From assembly GCA_031272075.1 (NCBI GenBank), contig JAISUK010000011.1, positions 1 through 64,000 on the forward strand: a DNA stretch of 64,000 bases. The letters run 5' to 3'. Shown in pieces: positions 45,195 through 54,194 of the stretch. Positions within the stretch are counted from its first letter, which is position 1; every line of letters starts with the position of its first letter. The stretch comes from Dysgonamonadaceae bacterium. Its GTDB lineage: Bacteria; Bacteroidota; Bacteroidia; Bacteroidales; Azobacteroidaceae. The position numbers and the translations under genes are program-made. The notes under the pieces were generated by a model, which was not told the origin of the DNA, searched no databases, and was given only the letters and a program-made list of their open reading frames with translations.

Positions 45195-45436
45195 AAACAG
45201 CCTTACTTTTTAGTATTCCGCTTTTCAGGAAATTATTTATCTTTCTTCTGATCGCGGATATAATATACTCCATCGAAGATATACAACCATTTTCCTTTCT
45301 TTTTTCCAAGCACACCACACTCTAAATCTTTGTTAAAAAAGCATTTGGCAAAATGCAATGGCCAAAGATAGTCATTTTTTTGTCAAATGTAAATGGATTT
45401 TGAAAAACTATTTCCTGCGACTTTGTTGTTCTTAAC
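45195..45436. other. AT-rich gap between TraB/GumN and S41 genes
   Basis: 242 nt with no supported gene. A -7-like TATCTTTG on the minus strand (45370-45363) could start the TraB/GumN transcript with a long leader of about 160 nt; no -33 partner is visible. No terminator seen for the S41 gene. Confidence 0.35.
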
Positions 45437-47209
45437 TTATTTTTCTGCAAGTTCAACCGCTTTTTCATATGCAATATCTATTCCCTGTTTGATGCTTTCT
45501 ATTGTCGGTTCTGCCATATAGTCAATCTTTACGCCAATTCTTTGTGTTGGCGTAAAATCCGGATAGTAGATGCCTATCCCTGAATAAAGACTTTTCACAT
45601 TTCCGGGAAAATCGGAAATCGTAACGTTGCCATCCGCGCCGGAAGAGTTATTTCCTACGGTTACCGTGTTTGGATTTGCCTGTAATGCCATAGTTATATA
45701 TTCCGAATAACTTTCCGTCCATTCATTGAGCAAAACAATGATTTTGCCTTTATAGTAATCTTTACTTCCAATATTTTCCGATGTTGATTTCATATAACGC
45801 ACCATTCCGGGATACCTTGCGTCCGGATAAGTTGAATAAGCAAAAAATGAATGAGGCGGGACAAAGGCATCTGTCAATTTCATTATCAAATCCGTACTCG
45901 GATAGCATCTCAAATCTAAAATAATCGCAGAGGCGGATTTTATTGGATTATAGTTCTTTTTAAAGTTATCATAAGTGGCCGACCTCAAATTGAAATAGGC
46001 GATACTGTCGTTGACCCATTTATATAACCGTTTATTTTCATTTTTTCTTTCTTGTTTTCTCTGCTGTTGGTGTAAATCATAAGCCGTATAATTTTTTGAT
46101 TTTAACTGCAAGGTATCGTTTCCTCTTAAAATAGTGAAAACGGAGTTTGTGTCTCGCCTTGATAGGATGGCATTGCAGAGAAAGGATTGATTTGACCAAT
46201 AATTTCCTCCGCAAACATATTGCGCCAAACTGTCGCCCAAAGCGCGAATTTCTTGATTATCAACACATAAAACAATGTCACCTACCTTAAAATTCCCTAT
46301 TTCATATTCCGGCACCCTGATTTGATTAATAATAAAGGTACTGTCTATTAGCAACATCCTGAAATTGGGCCGGTATGCGCCAAATACAACGCCGTCGATC
46401 GTCGGCGGATAGGAAGCGTGCGTATCCCTTAACTGATTTGTAAACTGATAAATTGCCCGATGATATTTTGCTTTGGTATCGGAGCCTTTAAAATACGGAA
46501 TGGATTCGTACAAAACTTCATCCCAACTCTTATCTATGTGATTTTTATATACATAGAAATAATTAATGACATTCCAATAGCGGAACAAACCCAATAATCG
46601 CAGATGCTCATCAGGAAAATCTGCGTATGTATTTTCATTCTTCAGCCTAATATTTCCGGTTATTTCCTTATTATATGCAAAATTATTTTGAGATGAATGT
46701 TTTGTCCAAAGCGTGTCGTAATCGGCTTTAAATCCGTCGTATAAACAGAGCGTATCAGTAGTCCATTGATTGTCAATCAGTATATAATCATCAATATTGG
46801 AATAGAAATTTTTGCCTGTCGAATTAAAATCGCCGACCCGTTCTACTAACTTTTTCAATATTGCACGGTATTCTGTTTTATCAGTAGTTTCAATGACTTG
46901 TGGTATGGCGGCAATTAACAAACTGTCCATTTTAGGAATCATTGAGGTTTTTACACTGTAATATTTCAGAAACCCCCATATTTTACACAAATAGAATAAT
47001 CGGCTTTGCTCGTTAAACTCCGATGGAAAGAAGGTTTTTTGCGTTTTAGGTTCATAAAATATGTGATCGCTGCCGGGATGGATTGTTGCCCCAAATTTAT
47101 AGTACGTTTTGTACATTCGCACACAACTTCTTATCGGAGAGTATAATATCGCAGCAAGTACAACAATAACGGCGTAAAATATATATCTTTTTTTAAAAAA
47201 TTTCATCAT
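45437..47209 (-). CDS. S41 family (tail-specific/C-terminal processing) peptidase
   Basis: 590 residues from the ATG at 47209 (a second ATG follows at once at 47206). The open frame reaches 47266, but the promoter at 47267-47236 lies inside that extension, so the shorter start is chosen. A membrane anchor is at about 7-25 ('YIFYAVIVVLAAILYSPI'). A PDZ-like segment sits in the middle ('YEIGNFKVGDIVLCVDNQEI'). The S41 catalytic part is C-terminal: 'SASAIILDLRCYPS' and 'IIVLLNEWTESYSEYITMAL' with the presumed nucleophile Ser in 'TESYSEY', then 'VGNNSSGADGNVT'. Unusually low GC. Substrate unknown. Confidence 0.88.
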   Translation of the reverse strand: MMKFFKKRYIFYAVIVVLAAILYSPIRSCVRMYKTYYKFGATIHPGSDHIFYEPKTQKTFFPSEFNEQSRLFYLCKIWGFLKYYSVKTSMIPKMDSLLIAAIPQVIETTDKTEYRAILKKLVERVGDFNSTGKNFYSNIDDYILIDNQWTTDTLCLYDGFKADYDTLWTKHSSQNNFAYNKEITGNIRLKNENTYADFPDEHLRLLGLFRYWNVINYFYVYKNHIDKSWDEVLYESIPYFKGSDTKAKYHRAIYQFTNQLRDTHASYPPTIDGVVFGAYRPNFRMLLIDSTFIINQIRVPEYEIGNFKVGDIVLCVDNQEIRALGDSLAQYVCGGNYWSNQSFLCNAILSRRDTNSVFTILRGNDTLQLKSKNYTAYDLHQQQRKQERKNENKRLYKWVNDSIAYFNLRSATYDNFKKNYNPIKSASAIILDLRCYPSTDLIMKLTDAFVPPHSFFAYSTYPDARYPGMVRYMKSTSENIGSKDYYKGKIIVLLNEWTESYSEYITMALQANPNTVTVGNNSSGADGNVTISDFPGNVKSLYSGIGIYYPDFTPTQRIGVKIDYMAEPTIESIKQGIDIAYEKAVELAEK

Positions 47210-47235
47210 TTGAGGTTTAAGCAAATATCTTCGGG

Positions 47236-47267
47236 CAAAGTTAAGCGGTTTTTTCTGTCTTTCCAAA
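47236..47267 (-). promoter_or_regulatory. S41 peptidase promoter: TTTG (47267-47264), 20 nt, TAACTTTG (47243-47236)
   Basis: Perfect Bacteroidota promoter on the minus strand; transcription would start near 47229, 20 nt before the ATG at 47209. This is the evidence for the corrected start of the peptidase. Confidence 0.7.
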
Positions 47268-47443
47268 AATGTTATATAACATTTTTTTAAAATATTAATC
47301 CTATAATCAGCGCGTTATGATTGTTATATACATAACTGCCGGAATTGGAAAGATTTTTCAGGTCTCTTTGCGCTCCACTCGTCCGAGTCAGATCGCTTTG
47401 CCGCGCTTATTCATTTTTTGCTTGATTCGGCATTTAAAAGGTT

Positions 47444-47506
47444 GTATGCAACTCGCATGTCATTATTGTCATCAACTTGGATGTTTGAAAATCATGCTCG
47501 TTTCAT
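47444..47506 (-). repeat. Dispersed hairpin/mini-ORF element, copy B (orphan)
   Basis: Minus-strand copy with ATGAAACGAGCATGA at the left arm and CATGCGAGTTGCATAC at the right arm; the central CATC-CAAGTT-GATG and TGACA-ATAA-TGACA parts match copies C and D. The gene expected 26-28 nt downstream is missing, so this copy may mark a lost gene. Confidence 0.78.
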
Positions 47507-47752
47507 TCCACCATTCAGTTGCAATACCGATTGGTGAAATAATTACTTATACGGAGTTTTTGCTGATTAAAAATATAGTTGTAAATTTGTTGCGAAAAAT
47601 TACAAGTACCTACCGCTCAAGGAGCAGTTGTCTGTATGTACGACAACTTGCTGCCTCTAAATCGCAATGTTGATATTGTCCCTGTCGCTTATTTGGGATA
47701 GATTTGTTAATTATTCTATTGGTATTCCCGAAGACAGCCTCGAAAAAATCAC

Positions 47753-47760
47753 TACTTTTG
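47753..47760 (+). promoter_or_regulatory. -7 promoter element (TACTTTTG)
   Basis: TAnnTTTG match 22 nt before the ATG at 47783; no clear -33. Confidence 0.45.
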
Positions 47761-47782
47761 TTGCAATAAAACAACAAACATC

Positions 47783-48280
47783 ATGAAGAAAATCGGCATC
47801 CTCTCAGATACCCACGGATATTGGGACGACCGCTATGCGCAGTATTTCTCGGCATGTGACGAAATCTGGCATGCCGGCGACATCGGTTCGCTCGAACTCT
47901 TAAACCGGCTGGAGGCCATTCGACCTGTGCGGGCGGTGCATGGAAATGCCGACGGTTATCCGATTCGCCTCAGTTGTCCGAAAGACCTGTTGTTCAACGT
48001 CGAAGAGGTCTATGTCCGGTTAACCCACATCGGCGGCTATCCGGGGCATTATGCGCCCGGCGTGCGTCGCGAACTGCTGGCCGATCCGCCGCAATTGTTT
48101 GTTTGCGGCCATTCGCATATCCTCAAAGTGCAATACGATCAGAATTTGAAATTGCTGTACGTCAATCCCGGAGCAGCCGGAAAACAGGGATTTCATCAAG
48201 TCCGCACACTGATCCGGCTGCAAATCGACAAGGCAAATATCAGCGATCTGGAAGTCATAGAGTTGGGAATTAGTGGCTAG
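47783..48280 (+). CDS. YfcE/MJ0936-type metallophosphoesterase
   Basis: 165 residues, a calcineurin-like phosphodiesterase. Metal-binding motifs are in order: 'GILSDTHG' (residues 5-12), 'IWHAGDIGS', 'VHGNADG', and 'LFVCGHSHI' with 'YVNPGAAGKQG' near the end. These supply the Asp, His and Asn ligands of the two-metal centre. Members hydrolyse phosphodiesters in vitro; the natural substrate is unknown. It stands alone with its own promoter box upstream. Confidence 0.93.
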   Translation: MKKIGILSDTHGYWDDRYAQYFSACDEIWHAGDIGSLELLNRLEAIRPVRAVHGNADGYPIRLSCPKDLLFNVEEVYVRLTHIGGYPGHYAPGVRRELLADPPQLFVCGHSHILKVQYDQNLKLLYVNPGAAGKQGFHQVRTLIRLQIDKANISDLEVIELGISG

Positions 48281-48340
48281 TGGTTAGAAAATACGCAACT
48301 TTCAACTAAAATTTTATCACTTTATTCAAAAAAAAAGTTG

Positions 48341-48348
48341 TACCTTTG
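48341..48348 (+). promoter_or_regulatory. -7 promoter element of the second SusC/SusD locus (TACCTTTG)
   Basis: Perfect TAnnTTTG, with only a weak TTTA 16 nt upstream; gives a leader of about 95 nt before the SusC ATG at 48448. Confidence 0.5.
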
Positions 48349-48447
48349 TCTTGAAAAATGAAATATTTTAGTCAAAAATTTAAATAAATTCCGGTTTTAT
48401 TATTAAAATAAAACTATCTGAATGAGTAATTAATAAATTTTTTGCGT

Positions 48448-51400
48448 ATGAAAAGAATGTTTTTACTATTTACATCACTGTTAATCGTTGGATTAGCAGT
48501 TGCACAAAACAAAACGGTTACGGGAGTTGTTACAGACGAGAACAACGAACCTGTGATTGGAGCCTCCGTAGTTGCCAAAGGAACCACCATCGGTACGGTT
48601 ACCGATTTGAACGGTCAGTTTTCACTGTTGGTTCCTCCGACTACCACAACACTGGTAATAAAGTATTTAGGCATGAAAGATGAAGAGGTGGCGGCAGCAA
48701 CGAATGTCGCTGTCGTATTACATCCTTCATCTACGCGACTGGATGAAGTCATCGTAGTCGCTTACGGGACAACCAAGAAATCGAATTTCACCGGTTCGGC
48801 ATCCACGGTCAAGGGAAAAGACATTGCAAAATTGCAGACCGGCAACATCTCCAATGCCCTGGAAGGCGCCGCCGCCGGTGTGCAAGTCGCCAGCAATTCC
48901 GGCCAACCGGGTTCAGGCTCCAGCGTCCGAATCAGGGGTATCGGTTCGATCAATGCTTCCACATCGCCGCTCTATGTGGTCGATGGCGTCCCTTTTCAGG
49001 GATCCATCAACAGCCTCAACTCGATGGACATCGAGAGCATGACGGTATTGAAAGACGCAGCCGCCAATTCATTGTACGGATCGCGCGCTTCCAACGGCGT
49101 CATCCTGGTGACCACCAAGAAAGGCGCGGAAGGGAAAGCCCGCGTGACTCTGGAAGCCCGCTATGGGTTTAACCAACGCGCCATCCCGCAATACGCCCTG
49201 CTGGACGATCCCGAAGAATTTTACGAACTGACATGGGAAGGTCTACGCAACCGGCAGTACTACTACATCAAGAATGGCTGGATGGAATCGGCGCTCTATG
49301 CTTCCAACAACCTGATAAGTCAGTTGGGCGGCTACAACAATTACGATGTGGCCGACAACATGCTGGTAGACATTGAAGGACGTATCAACCCCAACGCACA
49401 ACTGAGATACAAGGAATTGTGGGACGACTACATGTTCAAAAACGGCAAACGTGAAGAATATGTCACTTCCGTTTCGGGTGGGGACGCCAAAACGAATTAC
49501 TACCTGTCGCTCGGATACCTCGACGATAAAGGATTCGTCACCAATTCCGATTTTGAACGTTATACCTCACGCTTGCGCCTGACGAAAGACGTGAACAGCT
49601 GGATGAAAGTGGGCGGAAACATCACCTACGTGCGACAAACCACCAATTTCGTCAATGAAAACAGTACGGCAGGCAGCAACATGTTCATGGTGTCGCAAAA
49701 CATGGCGCCCATCTATCCGGTCTACCTCCACGACCCTGCCACCGGCAAGATCGTAAAAGACGACAAAGGGAATGACATCTACGACTTCGGCGATGATTAT
49801 GGCTATGCACGGCCGATTTCGTCGATGACCAATGCCGTCGCTTCGCAACAACTCGACATGTCGCAAGACATCTCCGATATTTTTGACGGCAAATTGCTCG
49901 GCGAGTTTAAATACAAAGACCTCAAGCTGGAACTGAATTACGCTTTCTACACCCTCAACAACCTGGGGCTTGAATACCTGAACGGGGTGTACGGACAATT
50001 CAAAAATTCCGCCGGGATCGCTTCCCGCTACGGTGAACGGCTGCAAGCGCAAAACGCCAATCAACTGCTCACTTTCAACAAAACTTTCGCCGAAAAACAC
50101 AATCTAGACATCCTGATCGGTCACGAAAATTATGACTACAAATACAATGTGTGGTCGGCTACCAAAGAAAAATTCCTCGATCCGGATCAACGGGAATTGA
50201 GCGGCGCCATCAAAAACCCGCTGGCAACATCGTACGAAAACAATTACAAAGTGGAAAGCTACCTCAGCCGACTGCAATACAACCTCGACGAAAAATACTA
50301 CCTGTCGGCGGGATTCCGTCGCGACGGTTCTTCCAAATTCCATAAAGACCATCGCTGGGGCAATTTCTATTCTGCCGGCGCTTCCTGGAGAATCAACAAA
50401 GAAAATTTCCTGAGCGATGCCGAATGGATCAATGACCTCAAACTCAAGGCCAGCTACGGAACGCAGGGGAATGACCAGATCGCGGGCGTGTTGCCTTGGG
50501 CAGATCAGTATTCAATCGCCAACAACAACGACAACATCTCGTTGGTGTTCAACTACAAAGGCAATACCGCCATCACTTGGGAATCGAGCGAAACTTTCAA
50601 TGCCGGATTCGACTATTCATTTTTCGACCAGAAACTCTACGGTACGGTCGAGTATTTCTATAAAAACACAAGCGACATGCTTTACGACCGTCCCGCTCCG
50701 GCTTCCGTGGGATACACCACCTATCCCGACAACATCGGCGACATGGTGAATCAGGGTGTGGAACTCGAAATCACCGCAGTGCTGGTGCGCAACAACGATT
50801 TTGAATGGAATGTCTCGTTCAATGGCACCCATTTCAAGAACGAGATCACCGCACTTCCGCCCGAACGCGCGGAAGACGGCATCACCGACGGGATCTTCAA
50901 ACTGATGGTGGGCAAATCGCGTTACGAATATTACCTCCCTGAATATGCCGGCGTTGACGAAAACGGTCAGGCGCAATGGTATATGGATGTACTGGACGAA
51001 AACGAGCAAGAGACCGGCGAACGGACTACGACCACCAAATATGCCGATGCGACCTACTATTTCCAGGGCAGCGCCATCCCCGACTTTTACGGCGGTTTCG
51101 GCACTTACCTGAAATTCAAAGGCATCGACTTCTCTGTCCAGACTTCCTACCAGGTGGGCGGCAAGGGATACGATTATGCCTACTCCTACATGATGGCCGG
51201 CAACGACCTGGGACGCAACATGCACAAGGACCTGCGCAACCGCTGGACGCCTACGCATACCAACACCGACGTCCCACGCATTCAGATGGGAAATGAAAAT
51301 ACCGGCAGCAATATGTATTCGACCCGATTTTTTATCGACGCTTCGTACCTCAATATCAAAAATATTACTTTGGGTTACGAATTGCCGAAAAAATTGCTGA

Positions 51401-51567
51401 ATAAATTGAGCATCGAATCGCTGCGTATCTACGGCGTGGCCGACAATATATGGCTGTTCTCAAAACGGCAGGGATATGACCCACGCACCTCGTGGTCAGG
51501 CCAATCCAGCCTGGGTTTGTATCCCGCGGCACGTACTTTTTCCATAGGCGCTAATCTGGCATTTTGA
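48448..51567 (+). CDS. SusC/RagA-type TonB-dependent outer-membrane transporter
   Basis: 1039 residues from the ATG at 48448. Signal peptide 1-20 ('LLIVGLAVAQ'), carboxypeptidase-D regulatory-like domain 22-100 ('VTGVVTDENNEPVIGASVVA'), then plug with 'LDEVIVVAYGTTKKSNFTGS' and 'VRIRGIGSINASTSPLYVVD', and the barrel ending in '...FSIGANLAF'. There is no STN domain, unlike the first SusC, so it is not expected to signal through FecR. It works with the SusD lipoprotein 34 nt downstream. The next genes (lipoprotein, M16 peptidase) point to peptides as the import substrate, as for RagAB of Porphyromonas gingivalis. Confidence 0.95.
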   Translation: MKRMFLLFTSLLIVGLAVAQNKTVTGVVTDENNEPVIGASVVAKGTTIGTVTDLNGQFSLLVPPTTTTLVIKYLGMKDEEVAAATNVAVVLHPSSTRLDEVIVVAYGTTKKSNFTGSASTVKGKDIAKLQTGNISNALEGAAAGVQVASNSGQPGSGSSVRIRGIGSINASTSPLYVVDGVPFQGSINSLNSMDIESMTVLKDAAANSLYGSRASNGVILVTTKKGAEGKARVTLEARYGFNQRAIPQYALLDDPEEFYELTWEGLRNRQYYYIKNGWMESALYASNNLISQLGGYNNYDVADNMLVDIEGRINPNAQLRYKELWDDYMFKNGKREEYVTSVSGGDAKTNYYLSLGYLDDKGFVTNSDFERYTSRLRLTKDVNSWMKVGGNITYVRQTTNFVNENSTAGSNMFMVSQNMAPIYPVYLHDPATGKIVKDDKGNDIYDFGDDYGYARPISSMTNAVASQQLDMSQDISDIFDGKLLGEFKYKDLKLELNYAFYTLNNLGLEYLNGVYGQFKNSAGIASRYGERLQAQNANQLLTFNKTFAEKHNLDILIGHENYDYKYNVWSATKEKFLDPDQRELSGAIKNPLATSYENNYKVESYLSRLQYNLDEKYYLSAGFRRDGSSKFHKDHRWGNFYSAGASWRINKENFLSDAEWINDLKLKASYGTQGNDQIAGVLPWADQYSIANNNDNISLVFNYKGNTAITWESSETFNAGFDYSFFDQKLYGTVEYFYKNTSDMLYDRPAPASVGYTTYPDNIGDMVNQGVELEITAVLVRNNDFEWNVSFNGTHFKNEITALPPERAEDGITDGIFKLMVGKSRYEYYLPEYAGVDENGQAQWYMDVLDENEQETGERTTTTKYADATYYFQGSAIPDFYGGFGTYLKFKGIDFSVQTSYQVGGKGYDYAYSYMMAGNDLGRNMHKDLRNRWTPTHTNTDVPRIQMGNENTGSNMYSTRFFIDASYLNIKNITLGYELPKKLLNKLSIESLRIYGVADNIWLFSKRQGYDPRTSWSGQSSLGLYPAARTFSIGANLAF

Positions 51568-51601
51568 TTATCAATAAGACATTTAAATAAATTATTGAAA
51601 A

Positions 51602-53158
51602 ATGAAAACAATTAAATATATATTTTTATCAACAATAATCGCTTCTCTGTTATTTTCTGCTTGCGGAGAAGACTATCTGGAAGTGACACCCACAGCGACC
51701 ATCACTTCCGATCGACTGAAAGAATTGGGATCCGAAAGCCAGGAAGCATTTATCGAAGTGGTGCAACCCCTGGTCACAGGCTTGTATTCCTGGTTGATTC
51801 AGTACAATTCGATGAATCTGTCGTCGTTGCGTCACAGCGATTTCGGACACCTGAGCGTCATGCTTTCCACCGATCTGATGAACGAAGACATGCTTCAAAA
51901 CACCTCCAATTATGGTTGGTTTTACAGCGATTATGATTTCACCAAAAGGACAAACTACACTCATGTCGATGTATTCATGCCCTGGAACTACTATTACAAA
52001 TTGATAAAGAGCACCAACGATATTTTCATGCTCTACAACGATGAAATAGACGATCCGACGCTGCTGGTGCTGAAAGGTCAGGCGTTTGCCATGCGCGGAT
52101 TCGCGTATTTATACCTGGTTCAGCTCTACCAGCACACCTACGTCGGTCACGAGTCGGATCCAAGCGTACCCCTCGTCACGGATTTGACGCCGGAAGCGCA
52201 GCTTACCAACAATCCGCGTGCTGAAGTGTCGAAAGTCTACGAACAGATCCTGTCCGACCTGACGCAATCATACGAACTGCTCGAAAACTTCCAGCGCTCA
52301 TCCAAAGTGGAGGTCGACAAGCAAGTAGTCGCCGGATTGCTGGCCAGAACATACCTCAACATGGAAAACTGGTCGGAAGCCGCCAAATATGCGCATATCG
52401 CTCGCGAAGGCTACACCCCCAGCACCGCTCAATGGGATTATATCAACGGCACCGGATTCCTGGATATCAACGAGCCCGACTGGATGTGGGGCGCCGATGT
52501 CAACTCGCAGACACGTATCGCCATATCGGGAATCGTCAACCCCACTTCGCACCTCTCGTCCGTAAGCTATGGTTACACCACTGCCGGTAATATGGAAAAA
52601 CTGATCGACAAGCGATTGTACGACCAGATTCCGGAATCGGATCTCAGGAAGAATGCCTTCAACGGGCAGGATACAGCACTTGTACTTTGCTACACCGGCG
52701 GCACCCTGAAACTTTCGCCTTACGCCAACCTGAAATTCGGATTCTATGCGCAACGCAGCGCCGACAATTTCGGAGACTACGCGTTTATGCGCGCTTCCGA
52801 AATGTACCTGATAGAAGCGGAAGCATTGGCAATGAACAACAATAATGCCGAAGCGCAAAACCTGCTGTACGAGTTTGTACGCACCCGCGACCCGCTGGCA
52901 GTCAAATCGACCGCTACCGGCACCGCCCTGCGCAACGAAATCTACCTGCAACGACGCATCGAACTGTGGGGTGAAGGATTCTCCTATTTCGACCATAAAC
53001 GGCTGAAATTAGGCGTTACCCGCAATTATCCGGAAACCAACCACCGGCAAGATGCGATGATCAATTTCGATGCGGAAGACAGCCGCTATCGCTTCGTGAT
53101 TCCTCGCCAGGAGATCATCAACAACAACGGCATCTCTGAAAAAGACAATAACGATTAA
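51602..53158 (+). CDS. SusD/RagB-like outer-membrane lipoprotein
   Basis: 518 residues; lipobox 'LLFSAC' with Cys21. SusD motifs include 'LKGQAFAMRGFAYLYLVQLY', 'LARTYLNMENWSEAAKYAHI' and the C-terminal 'EIYLQRRIELWGEGFSYFDH' with 'LKLGVTRNYPETNH'. It caps the SusC barrel on the cell surface and binds the ligand. 13 nt after its stop begins hairpin element C and the leader of the next lipoprotein gene. Confidence 0.95.
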   Translation: MKTIKYIFLSTIIASLLFSACGEDYLEVTPTATITSDRLKELGSESQEAFIEVVQPLVTGLYSWLIQYNSMNLSSLRHSDFGHLSVMLSTDLMNEDMLQNTSNYGWFYSDYDFTKRTNYTHVDVFMPWNYYYKLIKSTNDIFMLYNDEIDDPTLLVLKGQAFAMRGFAYLYLVQLYQHTYVGHESDPSVPLVTDLTPEAQLTNNPRAEVSKVYEQILSDLTQSYELLENFQRSSKVEVDKQVVAGLLARTYLNMENWSEAAKYAHIAREGYTPSTAQWDYINGTGFLDINEPDWMWGADVNSQTRIAISGIVNPTSHLSSVSYGYTTAGNMEKLIDKRLYDQIPESDLRKNAFNGQDTALVLCYTGGTLKLSPYANLKFGFYAQRSADNFGDYAFMRASEMYLIEAEALAMNNNNAEAQNLLYEFVRTRDPLAVKSTATGTALRNEIYLQRRIELWGEGFSYFDHKRLKLGVTRNYPETNHRQDAMINFDAEDSRYRFVIPRQEIINNNGISEKDNND

Positions 53159-53170
53159 TAAAATGGACAT

Positions 53171-53234
53171 TATGAAACGAGCATGTGATTCAAACATCCA
53201 AGTTGATGACAATAATGACATGCGAGTTCCATAC
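53171..53234 (+). repeat. Dispersed hairpin/mini-ORF element, copy C
   Basis: TATGAAACGAGCATG at the left arm pairs imperfectly with CATGCGAGTTCCATA at the right. The centre has CATC-CAAGTT-GATG and TGACA-ATAA-TGACA. It ends 26 nt before the ATG at 53261, the same spacing as copy A before cusB. Here the mini-ORF is not closed after four codons, because GCATGT replaces GCATGA. Confidence 0.8.
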
Positions 53235-53264
53235 GACCTTAAAAAAAAATATATTGACGTATGA
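53172..53264 (+). CDS. Candidate 30-codon leader ORF inside element C
   Basis: Starts at the ATG of the element (Met-Lys-Arg-Ala-Cys...) and runs 30 codons to a TGA at 53262-53264. That TGA overlaps the start ATG of the lipoprotein gene (53261) as ATGA, which suits translational coupling. In the other three element copies the same ATG is followed by a stop after four codons. No family is recognised, the composition is highly charged, and the ORF may be a by-product of the element. Confidence 0.3.
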   Translation: MKRACDSNIQVDDNNDMRVPYDLKKKYIDV

Positions 53265-54109
53265 AACGAAATATGAAATCTTTCGCCTTCGCGGCGATCG
53301 CACTCTTCGGGCTTTTCGCCTGCCAGGAAGATATTCCGGAACGCGACCTGACGATCAACCAGGGAAATCCGGCCTTCCAACCGACAGTAGAACTGAAAGA
53401 CGCTTCGGATGTCACCTACGAAGGCGCCGTCCTGTCTCTCGCCCTAACCCTTACCGCCCAAACCGACAGCGTGATGGAAGCCGGATTCTTGATCGCTGAC
53501 AACGAAGCATTTCATCCGGTATCGAAAATCATCACTTTCAAAAAACCGTCGGGAGGAGAACTCGGCAATCAGCTCACTTCTTTGCTGACCGGTTTGCCGG
53601 AAAAAACGCAGTATTACGTGAAAGCTTTTGCCGCAACCAAGTATAGCGGAACGGCTTACAGCAACAATGTCATCTCCTTTACTACCGGCGAAGCGCCCCA
53701 ATTTGAAGACACTTATCTGTTTGGAACGTATTCGGCAATAGATATCGACCTCACAACAGGCGAACAAGAAGGTGGCGCTTATCCGATAACTATCAAACAG
53801 GTGGGCCAGCTGTATAACCGCATCTCCATCTACAATGTCTGGGGCGCCGAAGAAACCATCGAAGCCACCGTCGATTTTTCGGCGAAGACCATCACGACGG
53901 ATGTGAAATCGGTGATTTACGTCGACCCCGACTACGGGATCTGTTGGATGCAGGGATTTGATATCGTAGGTGGTGCTGCGGTGAACTATCCTACCGCTGT
54001 CGCCATCGCCGACTACAATGCTACGGGCAAGATCCAGTTCAGGTATTGGAAAGCACAGGTATCAGCCGGATACTTTGGATTATACTTAACCATCCTGACA
54101 AAGCAATAA
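53261..54109 (+). CDS. Surface lipoprotein with fibronectin-III-like domain
   Basis: 282 residues; lipobox 'GLFAC' with Cys21. Residues about 35-145 resemble a bacterial fibronectin-type III-like domain ('VTYEGAVLSLALTLTAQTDS', 'EKTQYYVKAFAATKYSGTAY'). The last 130 residues are a beta-rich domain not recognised ('YLFGTYSAIDIDLTTGEQEG'). Position right after SusC/SusD matches SusE/SusF-type accessory ligand-binding lipoproteins. It is preceded by hairpin element C and followed by a hairpin with T-run (54137-54160). Confidence 0.8.
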   Translation: MKRNMKSFAFAAIALFGLFACQEDIPERDLTINQGNPAFQPTVELKDASDVTYEGAVLSLALTLTAQTDSVMEAGFLIADNEAFHPVSKIITFKKPSGGELGNQLTSLLTGLPEKTQYYVKAFAATKYSGTAYSNNVISFTTGEAPQFEDTYLFGTYSAIDIDLTTGEQEGGAYPITIKQVGQLYNRISIYNVWGAEETIEATVDFSAKTITTDVKSVIYVDPDYGICWMQGFDIVGGAAVNYPTAVAIADYNATGKIQFRYWKAQVSAGYFGLYLTILTKQ

Positions 54110-54136
54110 TATGACCCCCGGCGGGATTTGGACAAT

Positions 54137-54160
54137 CCCCTGTCCCGCAGGGGCTATTTT
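54137..54160 (+). terminator. Terminator or attenuator before the M16 peptidase gene
   Basis: CCCCTG-(TCCCG)-CAGGGG stem followed by CTATTTTTATT. It lies between the lipoprotein and the M16 gene, and no new promoter box is visible before the M16 ATG at 54195, so partial read-through is suggested. Confidence 0.55.
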
Positions 54161-54194
54161 TATTCATACAAAAAAATACAGGAAAACACGGTGT

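Larger units (their letters stand above)
47268..47782. other. 515-nt intergenic region with orphan hairpin element
   Basis: No gene is supported; frames here lack family features. It contains dispersed element copy B (47444-47506) on the minus strand, without an intact gene after it. About 30 nt beyond copy B on the minus strand there is only an 8-codon ORF (ATG at about 47413). The promoter of the phosphodiesterase gene (47753-47760) lies at the right end. Confidence 0.45.

Noticed and set aside
47209-47266. Upstream start for the S41 peptidase
   Set aside because: The interval contains the perfect TTTG/TAACTTTG promoter, so it is not transcribed.
53185-53499. 104-codon ORF starting in element C
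   Set aside because: Out of frame with the lipoprotein gene and only element-derived at its start; a shadow.
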